Part shown: piece after piece, positions 23,329 to 35,810 of the stretch
Numbering within the stretch: position 1 is the stretch's first letter
How the letters are laid out: each line of letters opens with the position of its first letter
NCBI RefSeq assembly: GCF_022965805.1
Contig: NC_133109.1
Location: 697,001-761,000, forward strand
DNA length: 64,000 nucleotides
Source: Primulina eburnea
Taxonomy: Eukaryota > Streptophyta > Magnoliopsida > Lamiales > Gesneriaceae
Direction of reading: 5' to 3'
Made by a program: the position numbers and the translations under genes
The notes under the pieces: generated by a model
Database searches by the model: none
Told to the model about the DNA's origin: nothing
Seen by the model: only the letters and a program-made list of their open reading frames with translations

Positions 23329-25352
23329 GGGCACCCACATTGGTTGGTTAATGGGTGTTAATAACACCCATTAATTTTCGCCCACCAATGTGGGCGCAAG
23401 AATTAATAATCTTGGCTGACATGGCAGCCAAGAAATTCATCAGAATGAACGGCGTTATTTCGAAATTTGCGACGCTTTTTCGTAAACCGTTGCAAAGTGA
23501 AAAGCGTCAGTTTTTTTACAAAAAATGTCGCTATTTGCGACGGTTTTTTAACACCCGTCGCTATGTGCGACGGTTTTTGAAAAACCGTCGCTAATTATCA
23601 CCAACGGCTATTTTCAAACGGCAAAATTATGCACCAACGGCTATATTCCAAATTACTCACTATATATACTAATCAATTTCTACAAATTCATCCCACAACA
23701 TTTATCTTTTCATATTTTTAAGCCAAATGGGTGACAATAGTCAGAACTCACAAAATCGACCTCGATTTGTTTCTTCTACACAATATCCACCACAATTTCC
23801 AAATTGGCCGCTTGTTTCAAATTCCAAGGTTATGAAAATCCTTCGAATCATCCAAATTACACCTCCCGAGCTCCGTATCCACCGCCTACACCTGAATATT
23901 GGCAAAGTATAAGCAACCCAGATTTCATGCCGCCTTATTTTTATGGATTATATAATCCACAATCCACCAATATGCCAATCGAAAACGAGCCGCCAACTCC
24001 TACGTTTGTCCCAGAGACTCAGTTGTCCGACCGTGAAACACGAGTTAATCTCGAAAATGTGCAAAATGCTGATGTAGATGTTGAGGGTACGAAGAAGCGA
24101 ATAATATGGAAAAAGGAGGAAGACGAGCTACTAGCGAGATCGTATGTCACAATGAGTGATGACTCAGTCATCGGCAATGATCAGAAGGGGAATGATTTCT
24201 GGAGACGTGTTGCAGACTACTACAATGACAATCGTCCCGCTGGTTCACTCGGAGAGCTTTAAACGTGATTCGATCTCATTGGCACAATACCGTCCAAAAA
24301 AAGGTAAATCGCTTCAACGCAAATTATAATAGTGTTTACAATACTTATCGAAGCGGCCATAGTGATGAAGACATATTGCGGTTTGCGTATGAAAAATATC
24401 GTGATGAAAATAATGGAGTTGCATTTAATCTGGATCATGTGTGGAGAATCATGAAAACACGTCCACTGTTTACTCCACAGTCCGATGATCACTTGGTTGG
24501 TACAAAGAAAGCGAGAATCTCAGAGTCGGGGGCTAGCAACACCTCATCGAACAAAGATGCGAGTATTGATTTAGATATAAATGAAGAAGAGATTCGTCCA
24601 ATTGGTCAAAAAGCCGCAAAAAGAAAAGGTAAAAACAAAGCAAAATCATCGATGGAGGATTTGACAACCAGATACGACAGTTTGTTCGAAAGTTTTACTC
24701 AGTATACAGACATAAAGAAGAACGAATCTGAATGAAAACAAAAAGAACTTGCAATAGAGGATATGAAAGCAAAAGCGGCTTTGAACAAATCTGAAGCTAA
24801 AAAGAGCAAATATTTGCTTAAGGAATACGAAATCCTTTCGAAAGACACTTCACAAATGACGCCGGAGCAGCTTATAGTTCATGAATATCTGTGTGACCAA
24901 ATTAGAGAGAAATGGAATATGTAATTTTCGATTGATGTAATTCTCTTTTCAATTATCGTAATTCGTTTTCTTTGTATTTTGTGTTTTTTTTAAAGAGATT
25001 GTGTTGAATAATATTTTAAATAAAAGAGTCCAACTTTTTTTTCATTTCGTAATAATATTTTAATGAATATTGGAATTAAGTTATTTTTAAAATAATAATA
25101 CTATTTATTTTTAGTAATATTTGTTGTAAAATTTTAAAAATATTAGAAAGATATTGAAATATTAAAAATAAAAAAAAATGAGTAAGTGGACAGTGGGACC
25201 CATAAATAATGAAAGTTGAAATTAAATAAATGTGGGTATGTGTTAATAATGGGGAAGTGTTAATGTAATGAATATGTGGCTCGTGGACCCCATCATTTTT
25301 TATGAGATGGAGAGTTATTAACATGGATTAATTCCGACGGATGCGGATGCCC
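23329..25352 (+). mobile_element. PIF/Harbinger-type transposon, transposase-less, TSD TAA
   Basis: The terminal inverted repeats are GGGCACCCACATTGGTTGG at the left and (reverse-complemented) GGGCATCCGCATCCGTCGG at the right. The element is flanked by TAA on both sides (23326-23328 and 25353-25355), the classic PIF/Harbinger target. The 2.0-kb interior carries only the accessory Myb/SANT-like ORF1 (about 23727-24924) and no DDE transposase. The left 300 bp contains small palindromic 'gcgacggtttttnnaaaccgtcgct' motifs. It would depend on a partner element for movement. A related, shorter derivative lies at 52587-52943. Confidence 0.8.
23727..24924 (+). pseudogene. Harbinger ORF1-like Myb/SANT protein, frameshifted
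   Basis: Three open blocks read in order: MGDNSQNSQNRPRFVSSTQY to about 23810; NPSNHPNYTSRAPYPPPTPE through KKRIIWKKEEDELLARSYV and GNDQKGNDFWRRVADYYND (frame 23804-24262); and IRSHWHNTVQKKVNRFNANY through GVAFNLDHVWRIMKTRPLF and a Lys-rich tail to a TGA at 24733-24735. The frame then continues as KQKELAIEDMKAKAALNKSE to EYLCDQIREKWNM, stop near 24924. This is the trihelix-like domain plus 'NAM-associated' C-terminal region often annotated as glutathione S-transferase T3-like. At least two frameshifts (near 23810 and 24250) and one stop break it. It lies wholly inside the transposon. Confidence 0.8.
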
Positions 25353-25399
25353 TAAGGACTAAAAGACGCTGAAAATATTCGTCTTTCAAGTGGATTTAT

Positions 25400-27187
25400 G
25401 GTGTATTGTGTACTTGTGGATATTTAAGGATTTCTTTATGATATATAATTCTTAAGTTATGCCATGAAGTTGATGATAGAAGATGATCCATAATAGTTTC
25501 CACTATATGAATATGAGATCGAGGTAAGTAGGCTTAAATATATGTTTTAAATTATTGATGTATCTACTTTTGAAAACTCGACGGTACACTACTCGTTTCA
25601 TATCTTTTGATTCTATATATGTTTGTTCTACATGATTACCTCTATTATTCAATGAAATCTTGAAAATGTACGGTTATGATTCGAATTAAAATGGTAAGGA
25701 AATTTCTGAAACATGATAAGATAAGATAAAGCCCTGATATGGTGGGTTATAGAAGAGAAATAATATTGTCAAGTGTAAAAGAATTATAGAACTCGATTAT
25801 TTCCCTAACTATATCTTCTAATTTAAATTGAGTCTGATTATGTTATGTGATTTTGCCTTGCTTAGAATAATGAGATAATTGTGCGAATATATTTGAGCAC
25901 ACTGTTAAGATATTATATTTATGTGAATGATTTGATAATATATGATATCAATGTTTAAATAGAGTTTATTTCTAATTAAACTCTAACTTTCCTTGCTTAA
26001 TAGGTTTCCTTAAAAGATAAGGCTCTCATCTATAAAAAGGAAAACCTAGGATCTTGAAGGGCGGTCGTTCACTACAAAAAATAATACACGCACTGTGCAC
26101 GTTCTAAATCTTAGAGAAAAATAGTGTCTACGTTCCTGCTGCGGCTGTGAAGACTGCCAATAGTAAGTGTTGCCTTGAGTGTTGGGAACATCTGAAGACA
26201 ACATCTGTGCTGAAGTTGGCTGAAGACTGTTTTCTTGGATTTCTGTTTGGCACACGTTTTGCTTTCTTAATTAGGATTTTTGTTTTGGTTCTTGTTTTAG
26301 AAAGCATTTGTTTTATCAACGTTTTGAGGAAATTGATTTTCGTGAAATCACTAGTAATAGGTTTTGTAAAAGTTTTGACTTTTCTAGTGATTAATTTTTG
26401 TCATAAGGCACCGCACAAATACTTGTGCATATTTAAGTTTGTCTATCGATTTTTAAAGTAAATTTGTGTTATAAAAAGTTTCCGCTGCATGTAGATGTTG
26501 TCCGGGATGTTGTAACATCTGACACAACATTTAATTCTGACAAAACACAAATTTACCAGTTCTACTCTTCTTCTGATACTTTCACTATTTATTGCTATCT
26601 GTCGGACAAAATAATCCTAACAGTTATAGTAACCGATATATGACTTCGTCCCCTCTGAAAGTAACAATTAGGGACTGATGAGTATACCATGAATAAACAG
26701 ATGAATAACAGTGCCTTGTTTTGATGTCTTGTTTCGAGTTCTGTTTGTCTCATGTCTTGATTCATGTTGCGATATGTACTGAGACATTTCACCTTTGAAC
26801 TCATATTATATGTATATTTCGATATTCTGGTGTACGGTTGGCCTCCACATACTGAGTGTTTTCCCAAACATTAACCCCCTTATTTCCCTCTCTAGGTAAG
26901 AATAAAAAGGAACTCGAAGGGGAAGAACATACATAATCTTGGGCCGATAAAAAAAGGAGACATTTAGAAGTGCTACTATATTATTTGATTTTTGTTGTCC
27001 CTGTGATAATAAGTTTTAGCTTCTTATGATGTATTTGATTATGATTTGTACTTTAGAATGTAAGAACAAATTTCATCATAAAATAATATACTGATTTTTT
27101 GTTAAATCCTATAATATAAGATTTGTTGTTTTCGAATTTTATTTGAAAGCAACGCGGATGCCGCACTCCCAGGTTCGAGGCGTGACA
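25400..27187 (+). mobile_element. Ty3/gypsy LTR W, related to Z, split by a copia solo LTR
   Basis: Blocks matching LTR Z run in order: 'gccctgatatggtgggttat' up to 25750, then after the inserted LTR 'agtaaccg', 'agggactgatgagta', 'tggcctccacatactgag' and 'taagaataaaaagga'. The end is 'gttcgaggcgtgaca' at 27187. No internal coding region follows, so it is a solo or broken LTR. The left limit is not resolved; it starts somewhere right of the Harbinger element. Confidence is in the family match, not in the left edge. Confidence 0.65.
25751..26622. mobile_element. Copia-type solo LTR, TSD GTTAT, nested in LTR W
   Basis: It is flanked by GTTAT at 25746-25750 and 26623-26627. Removing the insert restores 'ggtgggttat|agtaaccg', which matches the uninterrupted copy in LTR Z ('ggtgggttataataaccg' near 5330). 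Its right half (26040-26622) is clearly homologous to 57780-58322: shared 'gttgggaacatctg', 'aaggcaccgcacaa', 'gctgcatgtagatgttgtcc' and the end 'caaaataatcctaaca'. It is 872 bp, more decayed at its left end than the 57-kb copy, and non-coding. Confidence 0.85.
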
Positions 27188-27189
27188 CT

Positions 27190-27492
27190 TGGTCATATAA
27201 ATATTCTCAAGCTTCCAACCACATAGCAGCCGTTAAACTTCTATTTTGTCACTTTTAACAGAGACTCATTTCCCAAACAGAGTATGATTGCACTATGTGC
27301 CTTCTCAAGCACATCAGTCTTGATCTTCTCCTTTTCAGAGCTTGAAGATTCATCTCCTGCAGTTAGTGCTAACTACAAAAAAAACGGATCGAATAGCGAC
27401 GGTTGAATCAAGACAGCATGCATCTTGATCCTCTACAACCCGCCATCATTCTTCCATGTTAATTTTTCAATATTGTACTTCATCGAACCCAT
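27190..27492 (-). pseudogene. Ty1/copia gag N-terminal fragment
   Basis: The minus strand starts MGSMKYNIEKLTWKNDGGL, then a stop, then RIKMHAVLIQPSLFDP. After a gap it continues LEKAHSAIILCLGNESLLKV. This is the usual copia gag opening (start, LWRIKM, AHSAIILxLxDxVLREV). Internal stops and a deletion of the middle show decay. The right flank up to about 27840 may be its former leader, but no primer-binding site was found. Confidence 0.75.
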
Positions 27493-29099
27493 CGTGTTGT
27501 TAGTTTTCCACGGACAACGGCACTAGTTGGGTATTTCAAACTTGTATAATATTCGAAAGATTCACCAGAAGAACACCCAATGCTTGTTGTGAACCAGGAA
27601 GTTATATATATGATATATTGTTTGCTCACAATGTTAATATGTCTAGGTTCTTGAAGGTATAAATCGGGACTTTCCTCGTGTAAACCTGAACTATCAACTT
27701 CTCGTAGAACTTTGAATAATTTCAGTAATAAATAACATACAGAAATAAGAATACAGTAGCAGACCAAACAAACAATGCACAAGAGATTAACGTAAATCGA
27801 TAGTAAATTATCTACTTCCACGGTAGAGCATCACCTTCTTTTATTAATCAAGAGCCGAGTCAATTACAAAGATTTGTGATCAACAAAGTTTATAGTATAG
27901 ATCTCTATAACCAATCTACCTTCTTCTTCCTTTCTCGATCACCTTGTGTATCCCTCGTTTTTTCACTTGATATTCAGTGGTGTTTTGAGAGAAATAATGA
28001 GCCTCTTTCTCTTCTGTTCTTGACACAATCCACTTATATATTTTATTGGATGCTTCTTCCATTCGAGTGTGTGAGCTTTTCCCTATCAAAAACCAACCAC
28101 TTATAGCATGTTCGGTCGACCCTGGCAGCAAGGGCACTGCCCTGAACTAGTCGATGGATGACACGTCACAAGTATTTTCTGTTGGTTAGGTTGGTCAAAT
28201 CTTAAAAAAAAAATATTGACACATGGCAAAATGTGAATGGATCAGCACAATGTCCACAAAGGTAGTATGGAATGAACGTGGTTTTAGTTATGGCCAACAA
28301 TTGAAACTCAACTCATCATCACATCCTTAGGTGGCATGCCAGCTTGGAAGACACATCATCAACATATTTAATTGGGGTTTGTAAAAAGTGCCAAATAAAT
28401 CCAATAATTTTTAAAATTACTAACACCTCCATCAAATTTGTAGGTGTCTTGCATTTTACACTCTTACATTTGTATTTATCTTATAATTTTAAGTCAAATG
28501 TATGAAAAATACAAACATGAGTAACATATGTAATGTTAAATGTTATCGGACTTATTTGTTATTTTTCACGTCTATTAGATATATGTTATATTTAAATATT
28601 GTTGAGTTTTTTTTAATATAAAAAATCTTATAAGTAACCAAAAAATATTAAAATAAAATAAAATAAATAGTAATAATAATAAATTTTAAAATTTTGTGAC
28701 AGTTGAAAATTATTTTTTGGGGGTATATAATTTCTCACTTTTAAAAGAACTCAGTCTCCATTATTGACTCCCGAGTTCACCCCCTGCCAGCCAGCCCATG
28801 AAATGAAATTGAATTAAAAGCAGTGCCTTGGTGTAATCCAGCTGCATCAAATTGATTCACATGGTGGGTCACATAAATGATCGGTTGGTCCAAGCATATT
28901 CTACATTTATTAGCCCTACCGACACATACAAACTTAGAATTCCAAATCCAATTTACCAAACAACTACGTACAATATTTCATTACAAAAAATTGTGTAAAA
29001 AAAACCCCAGAATTACTATATACCATTAATCAAGAAAAAGATCTTCAGTTTTCTTTATATATATTACATAAATAACACAATTTGTAATGGCTAGTTCGA
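27493..29099. other. Intergenic, unclassified
   Basis: Mixed sequence without a recognised gene. ORFs at 27480-27821, 27876-28106 and 27916-28137 overlap on both strands and show no known similarity. From about 28370 it is AT-rich. The part next to 29100 is presumably pectinesterase 3' UTR. Confidence 0.45.
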
Positions 29100-32000
29100 T
29101 TAAGTTGAAAGCCCAGCCAAGAATGTTATCCCAGTGGACGGTAGCCACGCCGACCCGTATATGAACTGGGCCACGGTGAACTTGCTAGCTTCCTCCGAGG
29201 AATTGATCACACGATACCCGGGCCATGTAACTCGTTGCCCCATCGCACCACCCGGTCCATAGTTCATGTACTCGCCATAGTACAGTGTGTCTAGGGCGAA
29301 TGTTGCGTTCCACTCGAGCCACCCTCTAGGGTGGATGTGATCGCCCAGGTACGAGAGCATGTACACCGTTCGAGAGAACAGCTTCCATGGTCGCCCTAAA
29401 TACGTAGGATACGAGCCTTTGGCCATCTCGAGATCGGGTTCAGCTACTATTTTGCATGCATGGATTGAAATACCGGTGTTCTGGTTAGGGTCCTTTCGAT
29501 TCTGTGCCGTGATGGTGATCTTTTGAAACGGCAAGGGCTTCCGAGCGTGCATGGTGCAATTTTGGAACACGACCGCGGCATTACCAAATATAAAATCCAC
29601 CGTGCCGTAAATAGCACACTCCCGATAAAACTGTCTTTGAGAATGTGCGTAGAGAGTATCCTGATACCCGATAATGTTGCATCGGTAGATCACCGCGTGA
29701 TCCGCACCGATCCTAAGAGCAACTGCTTGATGCTTGTCTGGTCCAGCCCAGTTTTCAAATGTCATGTCCCTTGCAATAAAACCAGCACCGGTTGCAGCTG
29801 CATGTGTGCAAATGCAAGCATGCCATTATTACAACAGGCAACAAATAATGATAATGAAGTAAAATAAAACAAAGAATATTACCACTCGTATAAAATGAAA
29901 AAAAAAGGCCACATTTAATGTTCTACGGATACATAGTATACAGACCACAGTGGCCTAAACAATTAAAAGTACATGACCCACAAAAAGATTGCGACTCCTT
30001 TCGCATTACAGCCACTAATTAGTCATTGGGTCGTCTCCGGGGAACAAGACAATTGAATGCACCCAATATCCATTTTCATTTTTGCTAACCCTTAAAAATG
30101 TTATTTCAATTCACATATACATACACATATTATGTACATGTCAACTTCATGAAAGCATTAATACGAGGTAGTAGTACTCCACTTATACATCAGTTTTAAA
30201 ATAAAAAAAATAAATTAATTAATTGGAATGTTTCATTTTATTCAGCAACCAACGAAACATGTTTGATTGGGCAACAAAAAGCATTTCTGAATGAAAAAAT
30301 AATAATAATTGACGAAACAAGAGACAATGTAATCTTCTGACACATCTTATATATGTTATCCACCTCCCAGATAAGTGATATTTTATTAGTTAACGACACG
30401 ATAAAACATCGTTTGACTCGAGTTATATAAAAAATTATGTTATTCATGTATATTATCACATACCATCCCGAGAGTCAAATCATGCATCAATTATACGAGA
30501 AAACATAGTGGACGGAGTAGCGGAGACATTGATTGTTTTTACGAGAAATCCAATAATTCAATTATTATGTTACAGCCATGCATGAGCTATACTATAGAAA
30601 AGGACATGTATTTAAATATATTTCGAATTAACAAATAATCTTAAATAAAATATCGAATTGACTGGTAATCCCATTAAACGACATCCACATGCAAGAAATA
30701 CATGCACAAAAGCATATGATCCATTCATTTCATTTTAATTTTTTAATTATATATACATATATATGGTGGTACGTACAAGACTAAAAGGACAACTTCAATT
30801 GTTTGATTTTTCTTTCCTTTTTTTAAATGCAAGTTTCGTGAACACTAAATAGTCAATTTTTGTTATATATAACACAAAGAAGTCACTGTTTGGACGAATT
30901 GGTTCTATCCTATTCCACGTGCATACACACAGATCGACCAACTGGTAGCCACTTCTGACACGGTTTATTTCATCCTACCCATGTGGACATTGTTCCCAAT
31001 GATAGGATGGATGACCAAGATTTGCTAGGACCCTATTTTTTTTAAAAAAATTGTATGTATAACAAAATCTTACTCGTTGAAATGAAGTGAAGGTAGTGCT
31101 CACATAGGTAGGATCTCATCTACCAACACCGTTACATTTGGACAATTAGTAATGTGACGACATATATATAAATAATTTTTTGTAAAATTTGAATCAAAAC
31201 CAGGATGTCTTAATGGGTAAGTCAATTGATGGCAGAGTGGACATGGAAAGACGCGTTCGTTGCATGTTAAAAACTAAAGGCAACTCCGAACTGCCTAATG
31301 TTTTTGTGTAAAGAGGAATAAATGCGAAAGGGTGAAAAAGGGAATTTACCGAAAGTCGCTGTATGGAAAGTTGTCATGTTCAGCTGGATGCTTTTCCCGC
31401 CGGAAATGACTGTCATGCCCCTCCCGTCTCCAACAAACATTAGGTTCATCTTCCTTCGCCCCACCTTTAAGATATCCTCCTCATATCTACACGACAAAGA
31501 GAATCATAGAGCAATACCTGTTTAGGTGTCGTAGGAGTAAATATTGGATTTTTCAGAAAAAACTAGACATACATTTGAACCACAAAACTAGCATAATTAC
31601 ATTTATTACACGTGCCCTTCATGTTTTTTCTAAGAAATATATGTTTCATGTTCGCAAAATATATACATTAACACACTAGCTATCCTCGCTAGAGTTCATG
31701 GCCTACCAAGAAATGTTGTCAAAATCAGCAATGGATTCCAACACAAATTATCACTCTAGCTAGTCAAGAACAATGGATACAAGTAACCTATAATGTTTTA
31801 AAGATAAAATCATAACGATGGATTACGATTCATCTGAAAATAAAATCTCAAGATTGGAATTCGAAACTCGATTTTAACAATCCGATTCTCCACACTCAAA
31901 ATATAACATACCGTCTGATCAACAAAATTGGTCTAGAGAAACTTGAAAAGTGACATAATTGGTTTAGTCACCAATAGACGCGTAAGTAAAGTTGCACTTC

Positions 32001-33429
32001 CCATCAATCTTAAGAATTCATTTAATAGCAGCATATGATTATACACATTATCAGACAACCATTCACGTGAGAATAATTAATAATTTAACCATTCATAATT
32101 ATTAATATATATATATATATATGTGTATGTATGTATCATGATTGAACTTTAAGTCATCATCCTGCTCACTAGCAAACTCAATTTATAGACACGTGGTTGA
32201 GAAACGTGATCAAAGAGGGCATTTAAGTCAATTCAACATGTCATATGCGTGTAAACAGAAAGTGTAGCCACCGAGAACGAACGAGTGATCAGTATTACTT
32301 GCTCAAACTTTTTTTCGAACAAACACGTGAACTTACCTTCCTGCCCTCACGTAGATAACGAACCGCCGGGTGCTGTTCTCCGGCGCCTTCTTGATCGCCT
32401 CCGCGATCGTCTTGAACGTGCCGTTGCCATCTTTTGAAACGATTATATCTGCTTTGATCGCGGGCGCCGGCAAATCCAGAAGCATTCGGTCTCTCCGGGA
32501 CAGCCAATTCGGGTAATGTTCGTGCTTTTTCCCGGGCTGAGTAACTTCCGTCGGCGGTTTTGTATTGGGATGCCGGAGAAATCCTCGTTGCGCCTGGCGG
32601 CGGAGTAAATCGCGAGACAGTTGCTCACGAGCCCGGATAAGTCCTTCAATCTGTAGAACATTTGGTTTTTCACGTAGCCTTCTAACTCGTCGAAGCCTTC
32701 CATGCAGGTGTCGTGGTTGGTCAAGGAGGCGCTGAGCCAGGTTAGTACGTCTTGGGTTGAGCCGCCGGCTCCGCCGCCTGGTGCGACGTAGGTGAGCGAG
32801 CGTGAGAGGAGGTACACTGAGTCGTCGAGGAGCTCTAGACAGTCCTGGTATGCGGATCTAAAACAACGCCAATATTACCACATTAGAAGTCTTTCGACAT
32901 TAAAAGTACAAGAAATAATGTAATAAATTAGTTGATTTCAACATAAGCAACGGTGCATTTTAAAAAATATTTGGTCGGAAAATGAAAGGTTTGAATAAGA
33001 TGCAGCAGACCTGACACGGGCATCCATCTGAATGTTGCTAATGTCGGAAGCAGAATACAGAGCGCGGCCGAATTTCTGAAGAGTCATGTTGACCGAAATG
33101 TGCACGAGGTCCCTGTCGGTGGCGGTGGCAGCGCCGGGGAACCCGAGGAGGGAGCTGACACAAAGATTCGGGAACCGCGTCAAGCTGCAGGTTCGGGACA
33201 AGGCAACAGAAGGCCGACGAATCCGAAGCCTCTCAGCGCCGTCTCCAGAACTCTCATTGTCCCGGAACACGACCACGAACACGGCGGAGACGGCGGAAGC
33301 CGCCACAAGCGAAGCGACGAGGATGAGAAGAAGAAGCTTGAACTTGGACCGTTTTGGAGCACGTACGGAGTCCGTGTTCAGGCTTCGAGTTGAGGAATCC
33401 CCAACGGATTCTATCCGGCCGTATTCCAT
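29100..33429 (-). CDS. Type I pectin methylesterase with PMEI pro-domain (PME34/PME61-like), one frameshift
   Basis: Four exons: 33011-33429, 32337-32857, 31350-31486 and 29100-29797, with GT-AG introns, about 591 codons if the frame were continuous. The enzyme de-methyl-esterifies cell-wall homogalacturonan. The N-terminus MEYGRIESVGD precedes a signal-anchor (about residues 30-55, KLLLLILVASLVAASAVSAV). A PMEI domain follows with cysteines in TCSLTRFPNLC, DCLELLDD and NHDTCMEGF. The processing site is RRRKLL. The catalytic domain holds GAGFIARDMTFENWAGPDKH, YQDTLY and GTVDFIFGNAA (the two catalytic Asp) and YLGRPWKLFSR (substrate Arg), and ends FLAGLST. It resembles Arabidopsis At5g53370/At3g49220. 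Exon 2 loses frame at an A5 run (minus strand; 32526-32530 on plus): RRRKLLSPGK is in one frame and YPNWLSRRDRMLLDLP in another. Six A would restore it. It may be a recent null allele or an assembly error. Confidence 0.88.
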
Positions 33430-33498
33430 TGCCGGAAGAAAATGTGGAAGGAGATGATAATGGAGAAGAGATATAGAGTGGGCTTGGTAGCCCGAGGC

Positions 33499-33509
33499 AT
33501 ATATATATA
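33499..33509 (-). promoter_or_regulatory. Probable TATA box of the pectinesterase gene
   Basis: A minus-strand TATATATATAT lies about 70 bp upstream of the ATG at 33429, a normal plant promoter distance once a short 5' UTR is allowed for. It is the only clear TATA motif in the 100 bp before the start. Confidence 0.5.
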
Positions 33510-33511
33510 CG

Positions 33512-34965
33512 GGCTGGATGAAATTTTAATATTTTTTAGATTTGGCTACCGGTGGGTGACAGTTGAAGTTAAAGTGAACTTAATAGTTTCTTTTATTACT
33601 ATTATTTAAATTTTACCTCGATATATATAATTAATTTTGATAATATATATTTTATATTAAAATAATATAAAACGAAACACCATTTTTTGATAAATCTGTT
33701 GGCCCAACATGTGAAAGATCACATCCAGCCCATCAGGAAGAATTGAATTCCCGTTTCAAGTTTATAAATATAAATATGTTTGATATAGTTACAAATAGCA
33801 TAATTAATTTTGATGTTGTTTGCGATTTTTTTCGTTTTTTTTTTCTGCAAACATTAATTTTTTCAATATCTAAATCTGGTTCGGTTAGAACTAACACCCA
33901 ATCTAAGGAGTCGTGTTGTTCAGATAAAATTCAGATTATCACATTTCGTCGTTTTATATTTTCTGTCGCTTGACATCTGGCACACGCGTATCTTTACCAA
34001 AAATTGTGTCAAACAGAGCCTAAAATATATATTCATGAAAATATTATAAATGCAAGCTAAACTTGTAATTCAAGGTGTTTAGCTATTTTAAAATTATTTT
34101 TTGATGATATATTTGTGTAGTTTTATAGATATCGCGTTAGTCATAATGATTGAACTCTTGTGAGATGTTATTTTAATTTGAAATACTATGTTGACCTAAA
34201 TCACATTTAATTTGAGATGAATCTTATTTTAAGTTTTTTTTTCTTTTGCAAAAATAGAATAACCTAATCCAAGAGAATTTAGTTATAGTAGGTGTCTTGT
34301 GCAACGTTCTCTCATATAATAGAAGTGGACCTACTTGCACTGAAAAACACTACTTTTTCCATATAAAATAATATTTTCTACTCAAATAAACATATATTTA
34401 CAATATATATTCTATATAAAAAAGTAACAATTTTATTCAAATCAACATATATTAAATATTTTTCATAACTAACTAACAAAAAATATTTTTCTTCGACGAA
34501 ATAAAATATTTTAGACATAAAAGTAATAGTTTTTCATGGATCGAATATTTTTCACTCAAATCATCATATATTACACAATATTTCTTTATAATATAACTAA
34601 AAAATGATATTTTTTGTAACATAAAAAATGATATTTTTCATGAATCGGGTCGGATCAATGATTTTTCTCACATAATTTACTCGAGAGACGGGTTCACAAG
34701 AGTTTTTTGTGATTTGAAATATTATATAAACCTTGGATCACATTTAATTTGAGATTATTTTTATTCCTAGTCTTTCCCCTTCTGCAAAAATAGAATTACC
34801 TAAGCCAAGAGAATTTGCTTATCAGGTTTATTTCTTGTACATGAATATTGTGTATTGTCTATATTATAAAAATATATGAGTAAAAAAAATACTGAAAATA
34901 CCCCGTTTTGAGCAATTCGAATTGAGATATAACAATCAAAGAACTAATTCAATCGATCTAAAAAA
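33512..34965. other. AT-rich intergenic DNA with decayed MITE pieces
   Basis: No genes seen. Scraps resembling MITE family M (for example 'ttttcatgaatcgggt' near 34634 and 'cgagagacgggttcacaag' near 34682) suggest an old copy between about 34310 and 34710. Confidence 0.45.
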
Positions 34966-35147
34966 GAGTAGATCTTTTGTAAAACGCTCTCACGAATCTT
35001 TATCTGTGAGACGGATCAACTCTATCGATATTCATAATAAAAGTAATATTTTTAGCATAAAAGTAGTATTTTTTCATGGATGACCCAAATAGGAGCTCTG
35101 TTTCACAAAATACGACTCGTGGGACCGTTTCACACAAGTTTTTGCCT
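34966..35147. mobile_element. MITE family M, copy 2
   Basis: Reverse orientation. It contains 'tctgtgagacggatcaa', 'tattcataataaaagtaat', 'tttttcatggatgaccca' and the end 'gggaccgtttcacacaag'. About 180 bp. Confidence 0.8.
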
Positions 35148-35639
35148 TAAAAAAATGTTCCAATCGTATTTTTTGTATTTGATTAATCATTTTATTATGT
35201 TTTGATTTGTTACCCACACTTGAAGACGGATATAAGAGTAAAATAGGATCGGTTTTTTCCTTTTCTTTCTTCTTTTCGGTTTTTTTTCCTTTTCTTTTTG
35301 TATTGTAAAGGATGAATGTAATGATCATGTGTTATTTTGGTGTTGGACTCTTTCTAGAGTGATCTCTTTCCGAGACCTTATCCATCACGAGTTTTTTAAT
35401 GTGTTGTTACTCATCATATTATTATCTCACAACTTAAAATGGTTTCTTTCGCTTTTAATTATATTACTATATGTTATCCAGATTTTGGGTTCTCTCTGAG
35501 ATCTTCTTCCGTAAACAGACTCTATTTGAAGTCTTTTCTCTCACAAATTTTCATATTTGTCATTATTTGTAAAGTGAATTATTTTGTCTTCTCTAAAAAA
35601 TGTATGGATAGTTCTTCATGGTAATAATAATTTTAAGAA

Positions 35640-35810
35640 TATGAGACCGTTTTACGGATCATAATATGTGAGACGGGTCAACCCTACCCATATTCACAAT
35701 AAAAAGTAACACTCTTAGAATAAAAAAGTAATACTTTTTCATGGATGACCCAAATAAGATATTTATCTCACAAATACGACTCGTGAGACCGTCTCACATA
35801 AGTTTTTGTC
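35640..35810. mobile_element. MITE family M, copy 3
   Basis: Reverse orientation and well preserved: 'gtgagacgggtcaaccctac', 'attcacaataaaaagtaac', 'tttttcatggatgaccca', 'gtgagaccgtctcacataag'. It lies only about 500 bp from copy 2 in the same orientation. Confidence 0.85.

Noticed and set aside
31267..31525. Plus-strand ORF opposite the pectinesterase exon 3
   Set aside because: It is the antisense shadow of a conserved exon on the minus strand.
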